This document shows, one piece after another, positions 16,284-25,453 of a DNA stretch of 64,000 nt. Both the position numbers and the translations under genes were made by a program. The stretch comes from Aequorivita sp. UBA3180 (lineage in GTDB: Bacteria; Bacteroidota; Bacteroidia; Flavobacteriales; Flavobacteriaceae). The number at the start of each line of letters is the position of its first letter. Within the stretch, counting starts at the first letter, position 1. The stretch spans positions 62,001 to 126,000 of the forward strand of contig DEXQ01000018.1 of assembly GCA_002364215.1 (NCBI GenBank), written 5' to 3'. A model generated the notes under the pieces. The model was not told where the DNA came from and searched no databases. It saw nothing but the letters and a program-made list of their open reading frames with translations.

Positions 16284-17194
16284 GGGCGTTGGTAATTTCA
16301 GGCGGCGGAAGTAAGGGTGCATTTGCGGGCGGCGTGGCGCAATATTTAATGGAAGAGCTTCATCATAATTATGACCTTTTTGTGGGAACTTCAACGGGCA
16401 GTTTGCTTATTTCACATTTGGCTTTGGATAAGGTTGAGAAAATTAAAGAGGTTTATACCTCCGTTAATCAAAAAAGCATATTCAGCAGTTGTCCATTTGT
16501 AATTAAGCAAGATAAATTTGGCGGAAAACAGATCGCTATTGATCATTATACGGTGCTTCGCAATTTCATAAAAGGAAAAAAAACCTTTGGCGAGAGTTTA
16601 AATTTACGAAAACTGATAGCCAATACCCTGACCGAAATAGAATTCAATAATTTAAAAGCTTCTGAAAAAGAAGTGGTTGTAACGGTTTCAAATCTTTCAT
16701 TGAATCAAGTAGAATATAAGTCGATAAACGATTTTGAGTATCAGGATTTTTTGGACTGGATTTGGATTTCTTCAAATTTCACTCCTTTTATGAGTCTTGT
16801 AAAAAAAGATGGCTGTGAATATGCCGATGGCGGTTTTGGAAGCATGGTCCCTATTGAAGAGGCTATAAACCGTGGCGCAACACATATTGATGTAATTGTG
16901 TTGGAAACCGAAATTACCTATTACAATCGGCTTCCCTCAAAAAATGTATTTTCATTGCTTACCAATATGCACAATTATATGGCGGATCGTATTGAAAAAC
17001 AGAACATCCGCATTGGGAAATTTGTCGCGACAAATAAAGATGTTATTATAAACCTTTATTATACTCCTACGGTTTTGACAACAAACTCTTTGATATTTGA
17101 TAAGAAAATGATGACAAAGTGGTGGGAACTAGGTTTCCAATATGCTGAGCAGAAAAATAATGAATTAAACGAAATTCGTACAAAAGACGATTGA
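16280..17194 (+). CDS. Patatin-like phospholipase
   Basis: A 304-residue cytoplasmic lipid acyl hydrolase. The oxyanion loop GGGSKG (8-13), nucleophile elbow GTSTG with Ser38, and the dyad aspartate in YADGGFG (Asp183) are all present, so the catalytic Ser/Asp pair is intact. Substrate is probably a phospholipid or other acyl ester. There is no signal peptide. It is the last gene of the four-gene overlapping set starting at 13562; the overlap with the M1 peptidase is ATGA. Close relatives are ordinary flavobacterial chromosomal patatins, so a defence role is not implied. Confidence 0.9.
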   Translation: MRALVISGGGSKGAFAGGVAQYLMEELHHNYDLFVGTSTGSLLISHLALDKVEKIKEVYTSVNQKSIFSSCPFVIKQDKFGGKQIAIDHYTVLRNFIKGKKTFGESLNLRKLIANTLTEIEFNNLKASEKEVVVTVSNLSLNQVEYKSINDFEYQDFLDWIWISSNFTPFMSLVKKDGCEYADGGFGSMVPIEEAINRGATHIDVIVLETEITYYNRLPSKNVFSLLTNMHNYMADRIEKQNIRIGKFVATNKDVIINLYYTPTVLTTNSLIFDKKMMTKWWELGFQYAEQKNNELNEIRTKDD

Positions 17195-17385
17195 TATTCC
17201 TACATTTAGCTGGGGTATTTCCCTTATACTTTCAGTGTTTTCCCTGTTTTTTCATCGTAAGTTCTAATAGACTGCTACTAATCAACTCTTTTGGTTTATC
17301 TTCACTCTGCGTTTAGGGAAAGATCATTTTAGAATCCCTCTTAATGTAACTAAATTTATACCATAACTTTAAAACCAAATTAAAT

Positions 17386-18072
17386 ATGAAAACACAGACT
17401 ATTCAACGTTTACTGTTATTAAGTTGTATCAACTTAATGCTTTTTAGCTGTCAAGATCCCACAACCCATACCGAGCCACCATATGAGGGTCCGCCGAAAG
17501 ACCATATAATATCGGTTGATCGCGCTCAAGAAATGTATGATGCCTATTTGCAAAGACGCGTGCCGATAATCAAAAGATATGAGGACAGCATTGCAGCTGA
17601 CGGTTCAAAATTTACCCCTACCCGCTATGCGGAATATGATTTGGAAACCATAAAACAATATATAGCGTATATTGAGCATGAGGCCAAAGAGGCTAAAGTG
17701 GACATACAAACATTGCGTTTCTACCTTTCAAACTATCCTGACAGTGATAAATTCCCAAATGGCGATGCGGTTAAATATCCAAAAAGAAATAGTTTTTTCG
17801 TAGTGCCTACAATGGCTTATGAAGGCCAGAATGTTGGTTTTTATCTTGAAGAAATAGACGGTGTGTATACTGCCTTGCCTATCAATAGAAATAGACTAAA
17901 CAAAAACGACAAAAATCAGACACAGGATGAGCCCCAAGGTAGTGTGAATGAGGCTGGATTTTTCAGTTCAACCAATTCCGCAGCCGTGGGAAATGGAACC
18001 ACAAGTGTTATTTTGAATGACGGAGGAGTAGCGCCTCCGCCCGGTACTAATGATTTTGGGGACAGCAATTAG
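17386..18072 (+). CDS. Predicted lipoprotein of unknown function
   Basis: A 228-residue protein with a lipoprotein signal (hydrophobic run ending LFSC, Cys22) and no named domain. The middle is helical and charged (about 45-120) and the last 50 residues are low-complexity (Asn, Gly, Ser, Pro-rich), ending GGVAPPPGTNDFGDSN. A TAACTTTA element at 17364-17371 resembles a flavobacterial -7 box. It lies 14 bases ahead of a multi-TM protein and a kinase/regulator pair and may be an outer-membrane or periplasmic sensor component for them; this is inference from position. Confidence 0.75.
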   Translation: MKTQTIQRLLLLSCINLMLFSCQDPTTHTEPPYEGPPKDHIISVDRAQEMYDAYLQRRVPIIKRYEDSIAADGSKFTPTRYAEYDLETIKQYIAYIEHEAKEAKVDIQTLRFYLSNYPDSDKFPNGDAVKYPKRNSFFVVPTMAYEGQNVGFYLEEIDGVYTALPINRNRLNKNDKNQTQDEPQGSVNEAGFFSSTNSAAVGNGTTSVILNDGGVAPPPGTNDFGDSN

Positions 18073-18086
18073 AGCACACTTAATTA

Positions 18087-18743
18087 GTGGAAACAATTTT
18101 AGACATACTTAAAAATACATATTTGACATTATATGTCGGTGTTTTTCTAATATCGCTAATAAAATTTCCGCTTTATAAGCATACAACCTTAAGACTATTG
18201 CCCATTATTTTGTTTCTTACCATGGTTACGGAATATTTGGGCTATTTCCTAAAGGACATTATATATGATATTCCCCTTAATAAGTTTATTTACAATTTAT
18301 ATTATCTGATTCATTTTTCATTTTTCTTCTACATTTTTATGAGGATGATTGAAAACGACAGATTCAAAAAGAATATTAAAATAGGCTTAGTTGTTTTTTG
18401 GCTGTTTTTTTTAAGTGATGTAGTATTTACAGGTATTTTTGAGAATTCTTTTGCTAGAACATACATAGCTGGAGCCGCGATTCTGATTTTTTGCATAACC
18501 TTATATTATATCAATATTTTACAATCATCACTAGTATTGGTAGTAAAAAACGATTTATTGTTTTGGGTAAGTGTAGGGCTATTTTTATTTTATATTGGCT
18601 ATATTCCCATAAAAATCATCAGAACTTGGTTTTACAAACCGGACAGCTTCTTTGAGATTTTACTTTTAATACAGTCGTCGCTCATAATCATCATGTATTT
18701 GTTCTTTTTAACAGGATTTCTATGGATGAAAAAGAGATCATAA
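18087..18743 (+). CDS. Multi-pass membrane protein in a two-component cassette
   Basis: A 218-residue, very hydrophobic protein with about six or seven membrane helices and few charged residues. I do not recognise a named family. The best start is GTG at 18087. Its last 22 bases overlap the histidine kinase gene. Because that kinase has only one short membrane anchor and no sensor domain, this protein is a plausible membrane sensor working with it. Evidence for that is the overlap and order only. Confidence 0.75.
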   Translation: METILDILKNTYLTLYVGVFLISLIKFPLYKHTTLRLLPIILFLTMVTEYLGYFLKDIIYDIPLNKFIYNLYYLIHFSFFFYIFMRMIENDRFKKNIKIGLVVFWLFFLSDVVFTGIFENSFARTYIAGAAILIFCITLYYINILQSSLVLVVKNDLLFWVSVGLFLFYIGYIPIKIIRTWFYKPDSFFEILLLIQSSLIIIMYLFFLTGFLWMKKRS

Positions 18744-19474
18744 TAATTGCGGCAATAGCCATTCCGGTAACATTAGTAATTATTGTTATCGTGCTCTTCA
18801 GTGTTTTTTCTCGTAGAAAAAACCGATTGTTACAAGAGCAGGAGAAAGCGAAAAAAGCGTTCGACCGTGAATTGGCAGAATCACAAATAGAGATTCGTGA
18901 GGAAACTTTGCGAAACATTAGTTGGGAGTTGCACGATAATATCGGCCAGTTAATGACCTTGGCCAAAATACAGGCCCAAATGGCGCTGGAAAGGCCCGAA
19001 TTGTTAAATGAAGTTTCTGAAACCATAGGCACGGGCATTGATGAGTTGCGGGCGCTTTCAAAATTGATTAATCCTGAAGCATTAAAAAGCTTGAGTCTGC
19101 AAGAAGCTGTAAGTCTAGAAATAGAACGATTCAATAGACTTAAATTTATTGCTGCTGAATTAAAAGTGCAGGGTAAAGTAAGGCCCATTGAGAGTAATAC
19201 CCAAATTATTCTTTTTAGGATATTGCAGGAATTTTTTTCAAACACAATAAAACATTCCAGAGCCTCGACCCTAAAGGTAGTTTTAAATTATTCTGATGAG
19301 GTTTTGACTATTTCTGCGGAAGACAACGGAGTGGGTTTTGATAAAACAGATAACTTTATGGGAATAGGACTTAAAAATATGAAAACCCGTGCCCAATTGA
19401 TCAATTCAACGTTGAAAATTAATTCCGTAAAAGATCACGGTACAGCATTGCACCTTAAATATAGTTATCTGTGA
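18722..19474 (+). CDS. Sensor histidine kinase, NarX/HisKA_3 type
   Basis: A 250-residue kinase with one N-terminal membrane helix (about 6-29), a short coiled segment, a HisKA_3 dimerisation domain with phospho-acceptor His71 (ISWELHDNIGQ) and a GHKL ATPase domain: N box EFFSNTIKHS (Asn174), DNGVGFD (201-207) and GIGLKNMKTRA. No periplasmic or cytoplasmic sensor domain is present, so signal input must come from a partner, probably the overlapping membrane protein. Its cognate regulator starts 32 bases downstream. Confidence 0.92.
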   Translation: MDEKEIIIIAAIAIPVTLVIIVIVLFSVFSRRKNRLLQEQEKAKKAFDRELAESQIEIREETLRNISWELHDNIGQLMTLAKIQAQMALERPELLNEVSETIGTGIDELRALSKLINPEALKSLSLQEAVSLEIERFNRLKFIAAELKVQGKVRPIESNTQIILFRILQEFFSNTIKHSRASTLKVVLNYSDEVLTISAEDNGVGFDKTDNFMGIGLKNMKTRAQLINSTLKINSVKDHGTALHLKYSYL

Positions 19475-19506
19475 ATTTTGAGTAGATATGAAAAACCTTT
19501 TATAAA

Positions 19507-20139
19507 ATGAATTATTCCGTAGTAGTAGTTGACGATCATTTTTTGCTTTCCCAAGCCATTGGCGGGTTGGTTCAAGACTTTAAGAAGTTTAAAGTACTAT
19601 ACCTATGTAAAAATGGGCGTGAGCTGCTTGATAAGTTTAATAATAAGAAAAACATCCCCGATTTAGTACTTATGGACATAAAGATGCCCATACTTAACGG
19701 AATTGAAACAACTGAAATTCTTAGAAAAGAATTTCCTAACGTAAAAGTGCTCGCTCTTTCCATAGAAGAAGATGAATACACTATTTTGAAAATGCTCAGG
19801 GCAGGTGCCTGCGGCTATTTGTTAAAAGACACAAAAAAAAATATTCTTGAAGAAGCTCTCATTCAAGTAATGGAAAATGGTCATTATTATACCAATACAA
19901 TATCACAAATCCTTGTGGACTCTTTGGAGAATGAAATTGATACTGAGCTAAAAGAAAAAGAAATTGAGTTTATAAAACTTGCCTGCACCGATATGAGCTA
20001 TAAAGAAATTTCCGAAGCCATGTGCTGTAGCTATAAAACTGTTGAGGGTTACCGGGATTCAGTCCACAAAAAACTAAAGGTAAAAAATAGAATTGGGCTC
20101 GTGCTTTTTGCAATTCACCACAATTTATTTACACCCTAA
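19507..20139 (+). CDS. LuxR/NarL-family response regulator
   Basis: A 210-residue regulator. The receiver domain has acidic pocket VVDDHF (Asp9, Asp10), phospho-acceptor Asp57 in LVLMDIKMP and the conserved Lys in LLKDTKK. The C-terminal LuxR-type helix-turn-helix is at about 150-210 (MSYKEISEAMCCSYKTVEGYRDSVHKKL). It acts as a DNA-binding dimer after phosphorylation by the kinase just upstream. Its 3' end overlaps the convergent gene at 20136 by four bases. Confidence 0.93.
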   Translation: MNYSVVVVDDHFLLSQAIGGLVQDFKKFKVLYLCKNGRELLDKFNNKKNIPDLVLMDIKMPILNGIETTEILRKEFPNVKVLALSIEEDEYTILKMLRAGACGYLLKDTKKNILEEALIQVMENGHYYTNTISQILVDSLENEIDTELKEKEIEFIKLACTDMSYKEISEAMCCSYKTVEGYRDSVHKKLKVKNRIGLVLFAIHHNLFTP

Positions 20140-20660
20140 AAAAGTTCGCTGACCTCTTTTTTAACGTATGCCATGGCTTTTTGCGATGGTGTAACTTCTT
20201 CCATAAAATTCTGTAGTAACCATTCCCGCATTTTGTCTACATTGCCGTCCTTTTCGTGCATTGCTCCTTGACGAATTACGTGTATAGTTGCATTTTTTGC
20301 AGCGTTCACTAAGTTCCAACATTCAGGAGTTACATAAATTTGTTGTGTTAAATTATGGTCATACTCCTGCTCAATATTTTTCACCAATAAATTTTCGTAA
20401 TCGTCTTTAGAATCTGAAAATGGTTTCACCCGTACCAATAACTTATTGGGATCTATTCGTTCCAAAAATAAAGTAATACGTTCATATGCTTGAAGCCGGA
20501 GGGGTAAAACTTGTTTTTGAGCTTCTTTTTGAACCAAATATCTTCTGCGGCCTTCCTCATTGGCCGTGTGGCCTTTAAAGAAAAAATAAGCAATTATGCC
20601 TACAACAATTGCGGGTAACAGATAGGCTACATAACTAATAATTTGGGTTGCTTCTTCCAT
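20136..20660 (-). CDS. Membrane-anchored protein of unknown function
   Basis: A 174-residue protein with one N-terminal membrane helix (about 7-29) and a soluble, mostly helical domain of about 140 residues on the cytoplasmic side (positive charges RRRYLVQKEAQK follow the helix). I do not recognise a named domain; proteins of this layout are conserved in Flavobacteriaceae. It converges on the response regulator with a four-base overlap and is divergent from the T9SS gene at 20847; a perfect palindrome lies in its upstream spacer. Confidence 0.75.
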   Translation of the reverse strand: MEEATQIISYVAYLLPAIVVGIIAYFFFKGHTANEEGRRRYLVQKEAQKQVLPLRLQAYERITLFLERIDPNKLLVRVKPFSDSKDDYENLLVKNIEQEYDHNLTQQIYVTPECWNLVNAAKNATIHVIRQGAMHEKDGNVDKMREWLLQNFMEEVTPSQKAMAYVKKEVSELF

Positions 20661-20694
20661 AGAATTTAATTTATTGACAAACTTAAGTCGTTTT

Positions 20695-20714
20695 TAATAG
20701 TTGTACAACTATTA
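20695..20714. promoter_or_regulatory. Perfect 20-bp palindrome, candidate operator
   Basis: Two exact half-sites TAATAGTTGT meet head to head with no spacer, in the divergent spacer between the genes at 20660 (minus) and 20847 (plus). The position (35 bases upstream of the minus-strand ATG) and symmetry suggest a site for a dimeric regulator; no poly-T tract follows, so a terminator is unlikely. Confidence 0.5.
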
Positions 20715-20846
20715 GTTCTTTGTATCAAACCTATAATAGATCGGCTCAAACCCTCGTGCCAATAAATGGAGGTTTTAAAATTAAGTAAAAGCATTGACCT
20801 TAGGGAAGAAATTTCAACTACGTATTAATTATTAAATATTTCACCA

Positions 20847-22601
20847 ATGAAAAGAAAATTACTCATAGCCCTGTTTTTATTGACCTTTGCCGTATCCGGT
20901 TGGTGTCAATTTCAAACAAATGTTTCGGCAGCTACTATGGTCTATCACGATGTATGTATCGAGCCCCTCTCATTTAATAGTCCGCAAACTACAGATTATA
21001 TTGTGGCTGGCAATCTCTTTGACACGGCCCTGCAATCTGAACGGGCGTTTCTAAAAAAAGTGGATGAAAATGGCGCCGTAATTTGGAATATCGCCTATCA
21101 GGAACCAACTTCACCCCATTTGCGTATTCTGGATATAGTGAGCCATTTGGATCTTATTTTTGCTACGGGCTATATAGACATTGGCGGCAAACGAAAAGTG
21201 TTCTTGGCACAATTTGAGGCACTGAGCGGAAACTTTCTCCAAGCCAATTATTATGATGTGGTGGGCCCCAATTTTAATAGCACCGGCCTGCACATCAGTT
21301 TTTCAAACAGCGATGCCAATGGCGACAGTATTGCCGATCCTGGTTTCGTAATTGCCGGGTATTTCAGTGATTGTTACAGCCTTGATATCAATTGTGTTTT
21401 TAACAACATTGGTTTTGTGCTACGTACTGATTCGGGTTTAAACGTATTATGGACCGCAGAAACCGATGCTCCCAACACGGTAAATACCTTAGAATACGAC
21501 TTTGTAAATGGTGTGGCCGAAACCAGTGATGGGTTTTTTCTTACCGGAAGCGCAACCTGGCAAGACCTATCAAACAATACGGCCCAACAAATAGTATTGG
21601 CGCACAAATTGGACTTTCAGGGAACTATGCAATGGGACCAAAGTTATGTTTTTGGAAATGCAAATGATGTAAGTGTTGATGCCTATTTTGATAGTACGAC
21701 CAGTAAAATCTATATGCTTACCAATTATTCCTTCTCGCATTATTTTGGAATATCGGTTTTTGACAATAATGGAACCTATGATAGTGCCCGCTCCTGGTAT
21801 GCCGACGATCCCAACAACCTGAACATTTACGGTTTTGCGCTGATGCCATCCTTCAACAGTGCGAATAACCTTGTAATTGCAGGCTATGATAGAGATGAAA
21901 GCTGGAACATTGGCGCCAATTCATATTATGGCGAAAGCAATGTCTTTCTTTATGAATTTGACAAAAACACTGGAAATCCTGTTGCGACGAACTATCAATA
22001 CCTTGTGCCAAACGTAGAGCCCGGTACCGAGGATTTTAACCTTTGGGATTTTCAGATGCCCACCATCTATTACCCCGATATGGCCTTTCCAAAAACGGAC
22101 AACAGCAACAATAACCACTATTATTTAGCGGGATACCGTGCTATTGATCCTACGGTGACCGATGTAAGTCTGGAACTTTTTAAAGTAGATACCGCAAAAC
22201 GAAATACCTGCGACAGTAAAATTATTAATCCCAACCATTTGTCCTTGACCAAGCAGTCGGTGCCGGTTACCTCGGCACACGTGCCGACTAATGCTTTTCC
22301 TATAAATCTTACGGCAACGGCAATGCCCTATACCGAGGATTTCTGCGTGCGCGAATTGGCTGTCGAAGAACATTCGATGGAAAAAATAAAAATGTTTCCA
22401 AACCCAGCCATACAGCAAATTTCATTTACCGGAGTTGATGCCCTTGACGTTACTATTATGGATGCTTCAGGGAAAATTGTATCGCAACAATATCTTAATA
22501 ATGAACGGCAAATGGACGTTTCTGAGCTTGCGGCTGGCCTGTACTTTGTTGAAATTTCCAACGGAAAAAATACTACCACCTTTAAGCTCATTAAAGAGTA
22601 G
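20847..22601 (+). CDS. T9SS-secreted protein with C-terminal sorting domain
   Basis: A 584-residue secreted protein. The N-terminus is a signal peptide (MKRKLLIALFLLTFAVSGWCQ), the long middle is a beta-rich, repeat-like region (DYIVAG.., GFVIAGYF.., GFFLTGSA.. blocks that look like propeller blades), and the last 75 residues are a type A sorting domain (MFPNPAIQQISFTG, then MDVSELAAGLYFVEISNG and FKLIKE). It should pass the outer membrane through the type IX system and be attached at the surface. It lies 71 bases upstream of the propeller-type kinase gene and may be co-transcribed with it. Confidence 0.85.
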   Translation: MKRKLLIALFLLTFAVSGWCQFQTNVSAATMVYHDVCIEPLSFNSPQTTDYIVAGNLFDTALQSERAFLKKVDENGAVIWNIAYQEPTSPHLRILDIVSHLDLIFATGYIDIGGKRKVFLAQFEALSGNFLQANYYDVVGPNFNSTGLHISFSNSDANGDSIADPGFVIAGYFSDCYSLDINCVFNNIGFVLRTDSGLNVLWTAETDAPNTVNTLEYDFVNGVAETSDGFFLTGSATWQDLSNNTAQQIVLAHKLDFQGTMQWDQSYVFGNANDVSVDAYFDSTTSKIYMLTNYSFSHYFGISVFDNNGTYDSARSWYADDPNNLNIYGFALMPSFNSANNLVIAGYDRDESWNIGANSYYGESNVFLYEFDKNTGNPVATNYQYLVPNVEPGTEDFNLWDFQMPTIYYPDMAFPKTDNSNNNHYYLAGYRAIDPTVTDVSLELFKVDTAKRNTCDSKIINPNHLSLTKQSVPVTSAHVPTNAFPINLTATAMPYTEDFCVRELAVEEHSMEKIKMFPNPAIQQISFTGVDALDVTIMDASGKIVSQQYLNNERQMDVSELAAGLYFVEISNGKNTTTFKLIKE

Positions 22602-22672
22602 CACCCTCCTTCTTGCGCCATATTTTCCTTACCTTAGTTATTGGAAAAAAGATTGATACTCTCCCTTTTAAT

Positions 22673-25453
22673 ATGAGCAGAACAAAATTCCATATCATTG
22701 TATTTATTGTGATGTGGAATTTGTGTGCTGCCCAGGAATTTGTGAATTACACCATAAAGGATGGCCTGCCCAGCAACCGAATCTACCGATTGACTCAAGA
22801 TAACGAAGGTTTTATTTGGGCCATTACCGATAAGGGTATGGCAAAATTCAACGGAAGGGAATTTAAGGTTTTCAATACCAGCAATGGATTGCCAACCAAC
22901 GACATTTGGGACCTACGGGTTGATGCCGAAAATAGGATTTGGTTCTTCTCAAAATCAACTTTGCTGGGGTATATTGAAAATGAGAAGGTGCATACCTTTC
23001 CCAATTGCCAGGCGGGGGTCGTAATGTTTCCGGCATCTACCAATGTTTATAGTAACACCTTTATAGTCGGAAATAGCGGGCAATGGTTTTATCTGGAAAA
23101 AGGATGTTGGAAAAACCTCACATTTTCAGAGGTACAGGATACCTCAAAATACCATTTTAAAAAGCTTCATAAAAAAGCGGTACAATTGGCAGAGCTTCCC
23201 GTTTTTAAAGAAAAGTCCGTAACACGGTTCAGAAACCGCGATTCTATCATGGTAATGCTCTACAACGAAGGTTTTAGCATAATAAACCTGCTTAGCGGGA
23301 AAATTTATGAAAGGGAATTTAAAAAATACGCGAGTCACCAAAACCCCAATTTTATTCGCAACCATTTTGTGAACGATCAAATCCAGATAACGGGATTTGA
23401 CTTTGTGGGCATACTGGACGAGAATTTTGAGATCGATAAGGTGGTTAAGATACCCCCCAATCTAAAGGCCTATTTTTCAATGATAGATAAAAGTGGGAAC
23501 ATTTGGTGCGCCACTTTTTCGCGTGGAATCTTTATGTTGCCGCAGGTAAAGCGCCAGTGTACCTACGTGCTTCCGCATCAAAAAGTAGATCAACTGGCCA
23601 GAGTGGGTAAACGGATAGTGGCCAATGTGTACAATAAAGGATTTTATGAATACGATTCACTTCAAAAAAAGTTTAGGACATTTATAACGGATAAAAGTTT
23701 TGTTTTTAACGCGGTATATTTAGATTCCCTTGAAAGTTCATTTTTCTGTTCTGAAAAGAAAACCATCCAAATTGCGAATGAAGCAGCCAGCCGGCACCAA
23801 GTTGATCATTTCAATAAAATTGGTGGCGTAAGGAGCTTGGTCTATCTCAACGGTTTTTTATACGGAAATATATCCTCAGGGGTAATAAAAATAGACCCAG
23901 AAACCTTTGAGCGAATCAAAACCTACGATTATTATGGCGTTAGGGATTTATTGAAGTTTCGCGATTCCCTGCTCTTGGCAACTTCTGATGGTTTAAAAAT
24001 ACTATCTGACGGAAACATAACCTCCGTAACCCTTGCCGATAATCTTTTAAAGAAACCTATCTTGAGCCTTACTAAGGTTACGGACTCCCAATTTTTGGTC
24101 AATACTGACGGGCACGGTTCTTATCTCACAGACCTCAAGGAGGTATCACTATTGCCGAATTCAGAATTTTTGAGTGTTGAAAGCGCTGTTGCAAACAAGG
24201 ATTTTATCTGGCTGGCTTCTGAAAGCGGAATTTTACAATATAAAAAAGCAGGTCCCGATTATTACTATACAGGCACTTTAAACGAAAACGACGGATTGCC
24301 TTCGAAAAAGGTTAATGCTATTCTGCCGGTGGGCGATGATTTGCTTGTATCAACGGACGATGGGGTTGCCATTCTTCCGAGAGCCCTTTATAAGCAGCCC
24401 CAACTTTTGAAAATTTACGTTGAAAAGGCACTTTTCAATCAAAGTCCTATCCCAGCCTCCGAACCTGCAATGCGCTACACCACCGACAATAGCGTAGATT
24501 TTTCCATTGCCACCATAGACTTTTCGTCCGCCCAAAACCAACTGAGCTACAGGTACCGTTTGCTGCCCATTCAAAAAGATTGGACAACTACAACCGCTTC
24601 AAACCTTAATTTTTCAAATCTGCCACCAGACAAATACACCCTGGAATTGAAAACCGGAAACCTAATGGAAACCGCCAATTTCACAATTTTGCCATTATGG
24701 AGGCAAAGGCCTTTGGCAAAAGCCGTGTTTTGGCTGGCGGGCATTTCGCTCTTAGGCGGAGTGCTCTATTATTTCAGAAACAAGGAAGTTTCAAAAAAAA
24801 CCGCCAAGATTACCGCACAGAAAAAGATGGCTGAATATGAGCTATATGCCCTGCGCGCCCAGATGAACCCGCATTTTGTTTTCAACTCGCTTGCTGCTAT
24901 CCAGTATTATATCAACAATAACGACTTTGAAACTTCAGAAAAATATCTGGTGAAATTCTCAAAATTGATACGCCAGTTTTTTGAGCTTTCAAAAGAAAGT
25001 GAAATTCCCCTGGAAACTGAAATTAAATTGCTGAAAAACTATTTGGATATTGAAAAGCTCCGTTTTAAGGAGAAATTGGGCTATCAGATACATATAGATT
25101 CTACGTTAAATTTACCCGAAACCACCATTCCCAGTATGCTGCTCCAGCCCATTGTAGAGAATGCTGTGAACCACGGTATCTTCAATAAAGAAAAAGAGGG
25201 CAATATCAATCTGTATTTTCGTAGCATTGACGAGCAGGAATTTATGGTGGAAATTATGGATGACGGCGTGGGCTTTTCAAACTCAAGAAAGAAACCCAAC
25301 GGCAAGGTAAATTCTTCCGCAGTACTTGAAAATAGAATTGCGGTCTTAAACCGTTCCAAACAATGGGAAATACAATTTTTTAATGCTGAAGTATTTCCGG
25401 AGAAAATCGATACAGGCAATATTACTACCTTTAAAATTAAGAAAGTGCGATGA
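22673..25453 (+). CDS. LytS-like histidine kinase with periplasmic propeller sensor
   Basis: About 926 residues. After a signal/anchor (IIVFIVMWNLCAAQ) come two-component-regulator propeller repeats (DGLPSNRIYRLTQDNEGFIW, NGLPTNDIWDLRVDAENRIW and later DGLPSKKVNAILPVGDDLLV), a Y_Y_Y domain (about 610-680), one membrane helix (about 690-708) and a HisK_5 kinase domain with His734 in QMNPHFVFNSL and a GHKL ATPase end (LLQPIVENAVNHG, DDGVGFS). The ATG at 22673 is preferred to an earlier ATG at 22613 because it starts directly with the signal. It overlaps the LytTR regulator gene by ATGA and forms a clear pair with it. Confidence 0.92.
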   Translation: MSRTKFHIIVFIVMWNLCAAQEFVNYTIKDGLPSNRIYRLTQDNEGFIWAITDKGMAKFNGREFKVFNTSNGLPTNDIWDLRVDAENRIWFFSKSTLLGYIENEKVHTFPNCQAGVVMFPASTNVYSNTFIVGNSGQWFYLEKGCWKNLTFSEVQDTSKYHFKKLHKKAVQLAELPVFKEKSVTRFRNRDSIMVMLYNEGFSIINLLSGKIYEREFKKYASHQNPNFIRNHFVNDQIQITGFDFVGILDENFEIDKVVKIPPNLKAYFSMIDKSGNIWCATFSRGIFMLPQVKRQCTYVLPHQKVDQLARVGKRIVANVYNKGFYEYDSLQKKFRTFITDKSFVFNAVYLDSLESSFFCSEKKTIQIANEAASRHQVDHFNKIGGVRSLVYLNGFLYGNISSGVIKIDPETFERIKTYDYYGVRDLLKFRDSLLLATSDGLKILSDGNITSVTLADNLLKKPILSLTKVTDSQFLVNTDGHGSYLTDLKEVSLLPNSEFLSVESAVANKDFIWLASESGILQYKKAGPDYYYTGTLNENDGLPSKKVNAILPVGDDLLVSTDDGVAILPRALYKQPQLLKIYVEKALFNQSPIPASEPAMRYTTDNSVDFSIATIDFSSAQNQLSYRYRLLPIQKDWTTTTASNLNFSNLPPDKYTLELKTGNLMETANFTILPLWRQRPLAKAVFWLAGISLLGGVLYYFRNKEVSKKTAKITAQKKMAEYELYALRAQMNPHFVFNSLAAIQYYINNNDFETSEKYLVKFSKLIRQFFELSKESEIPLETEIKLLKNYLDIEKLRFKEKLGYQIHIDSTLNLPETTIPSMLLQPIVENAVNHGIFNKEKEGNINLYFRSIDEQEFMVEIMDDGVGFSNSRKKPNGKVNSSAVLENRIAVLNRSKQWEIQFFNAEVFPEKIDTGNITTFKIKKVR

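Noticed and set aside
13741..17194. Nucleotidyltransferase plus patatin as a CBASS defence system
   Set aside because: The nucleotidyltransferase is a 159-residue MNT/AbiEii type, not a CD-NTase, an M1 peptidase lies between, and the patatin looks like an ordinary chromosomal one.
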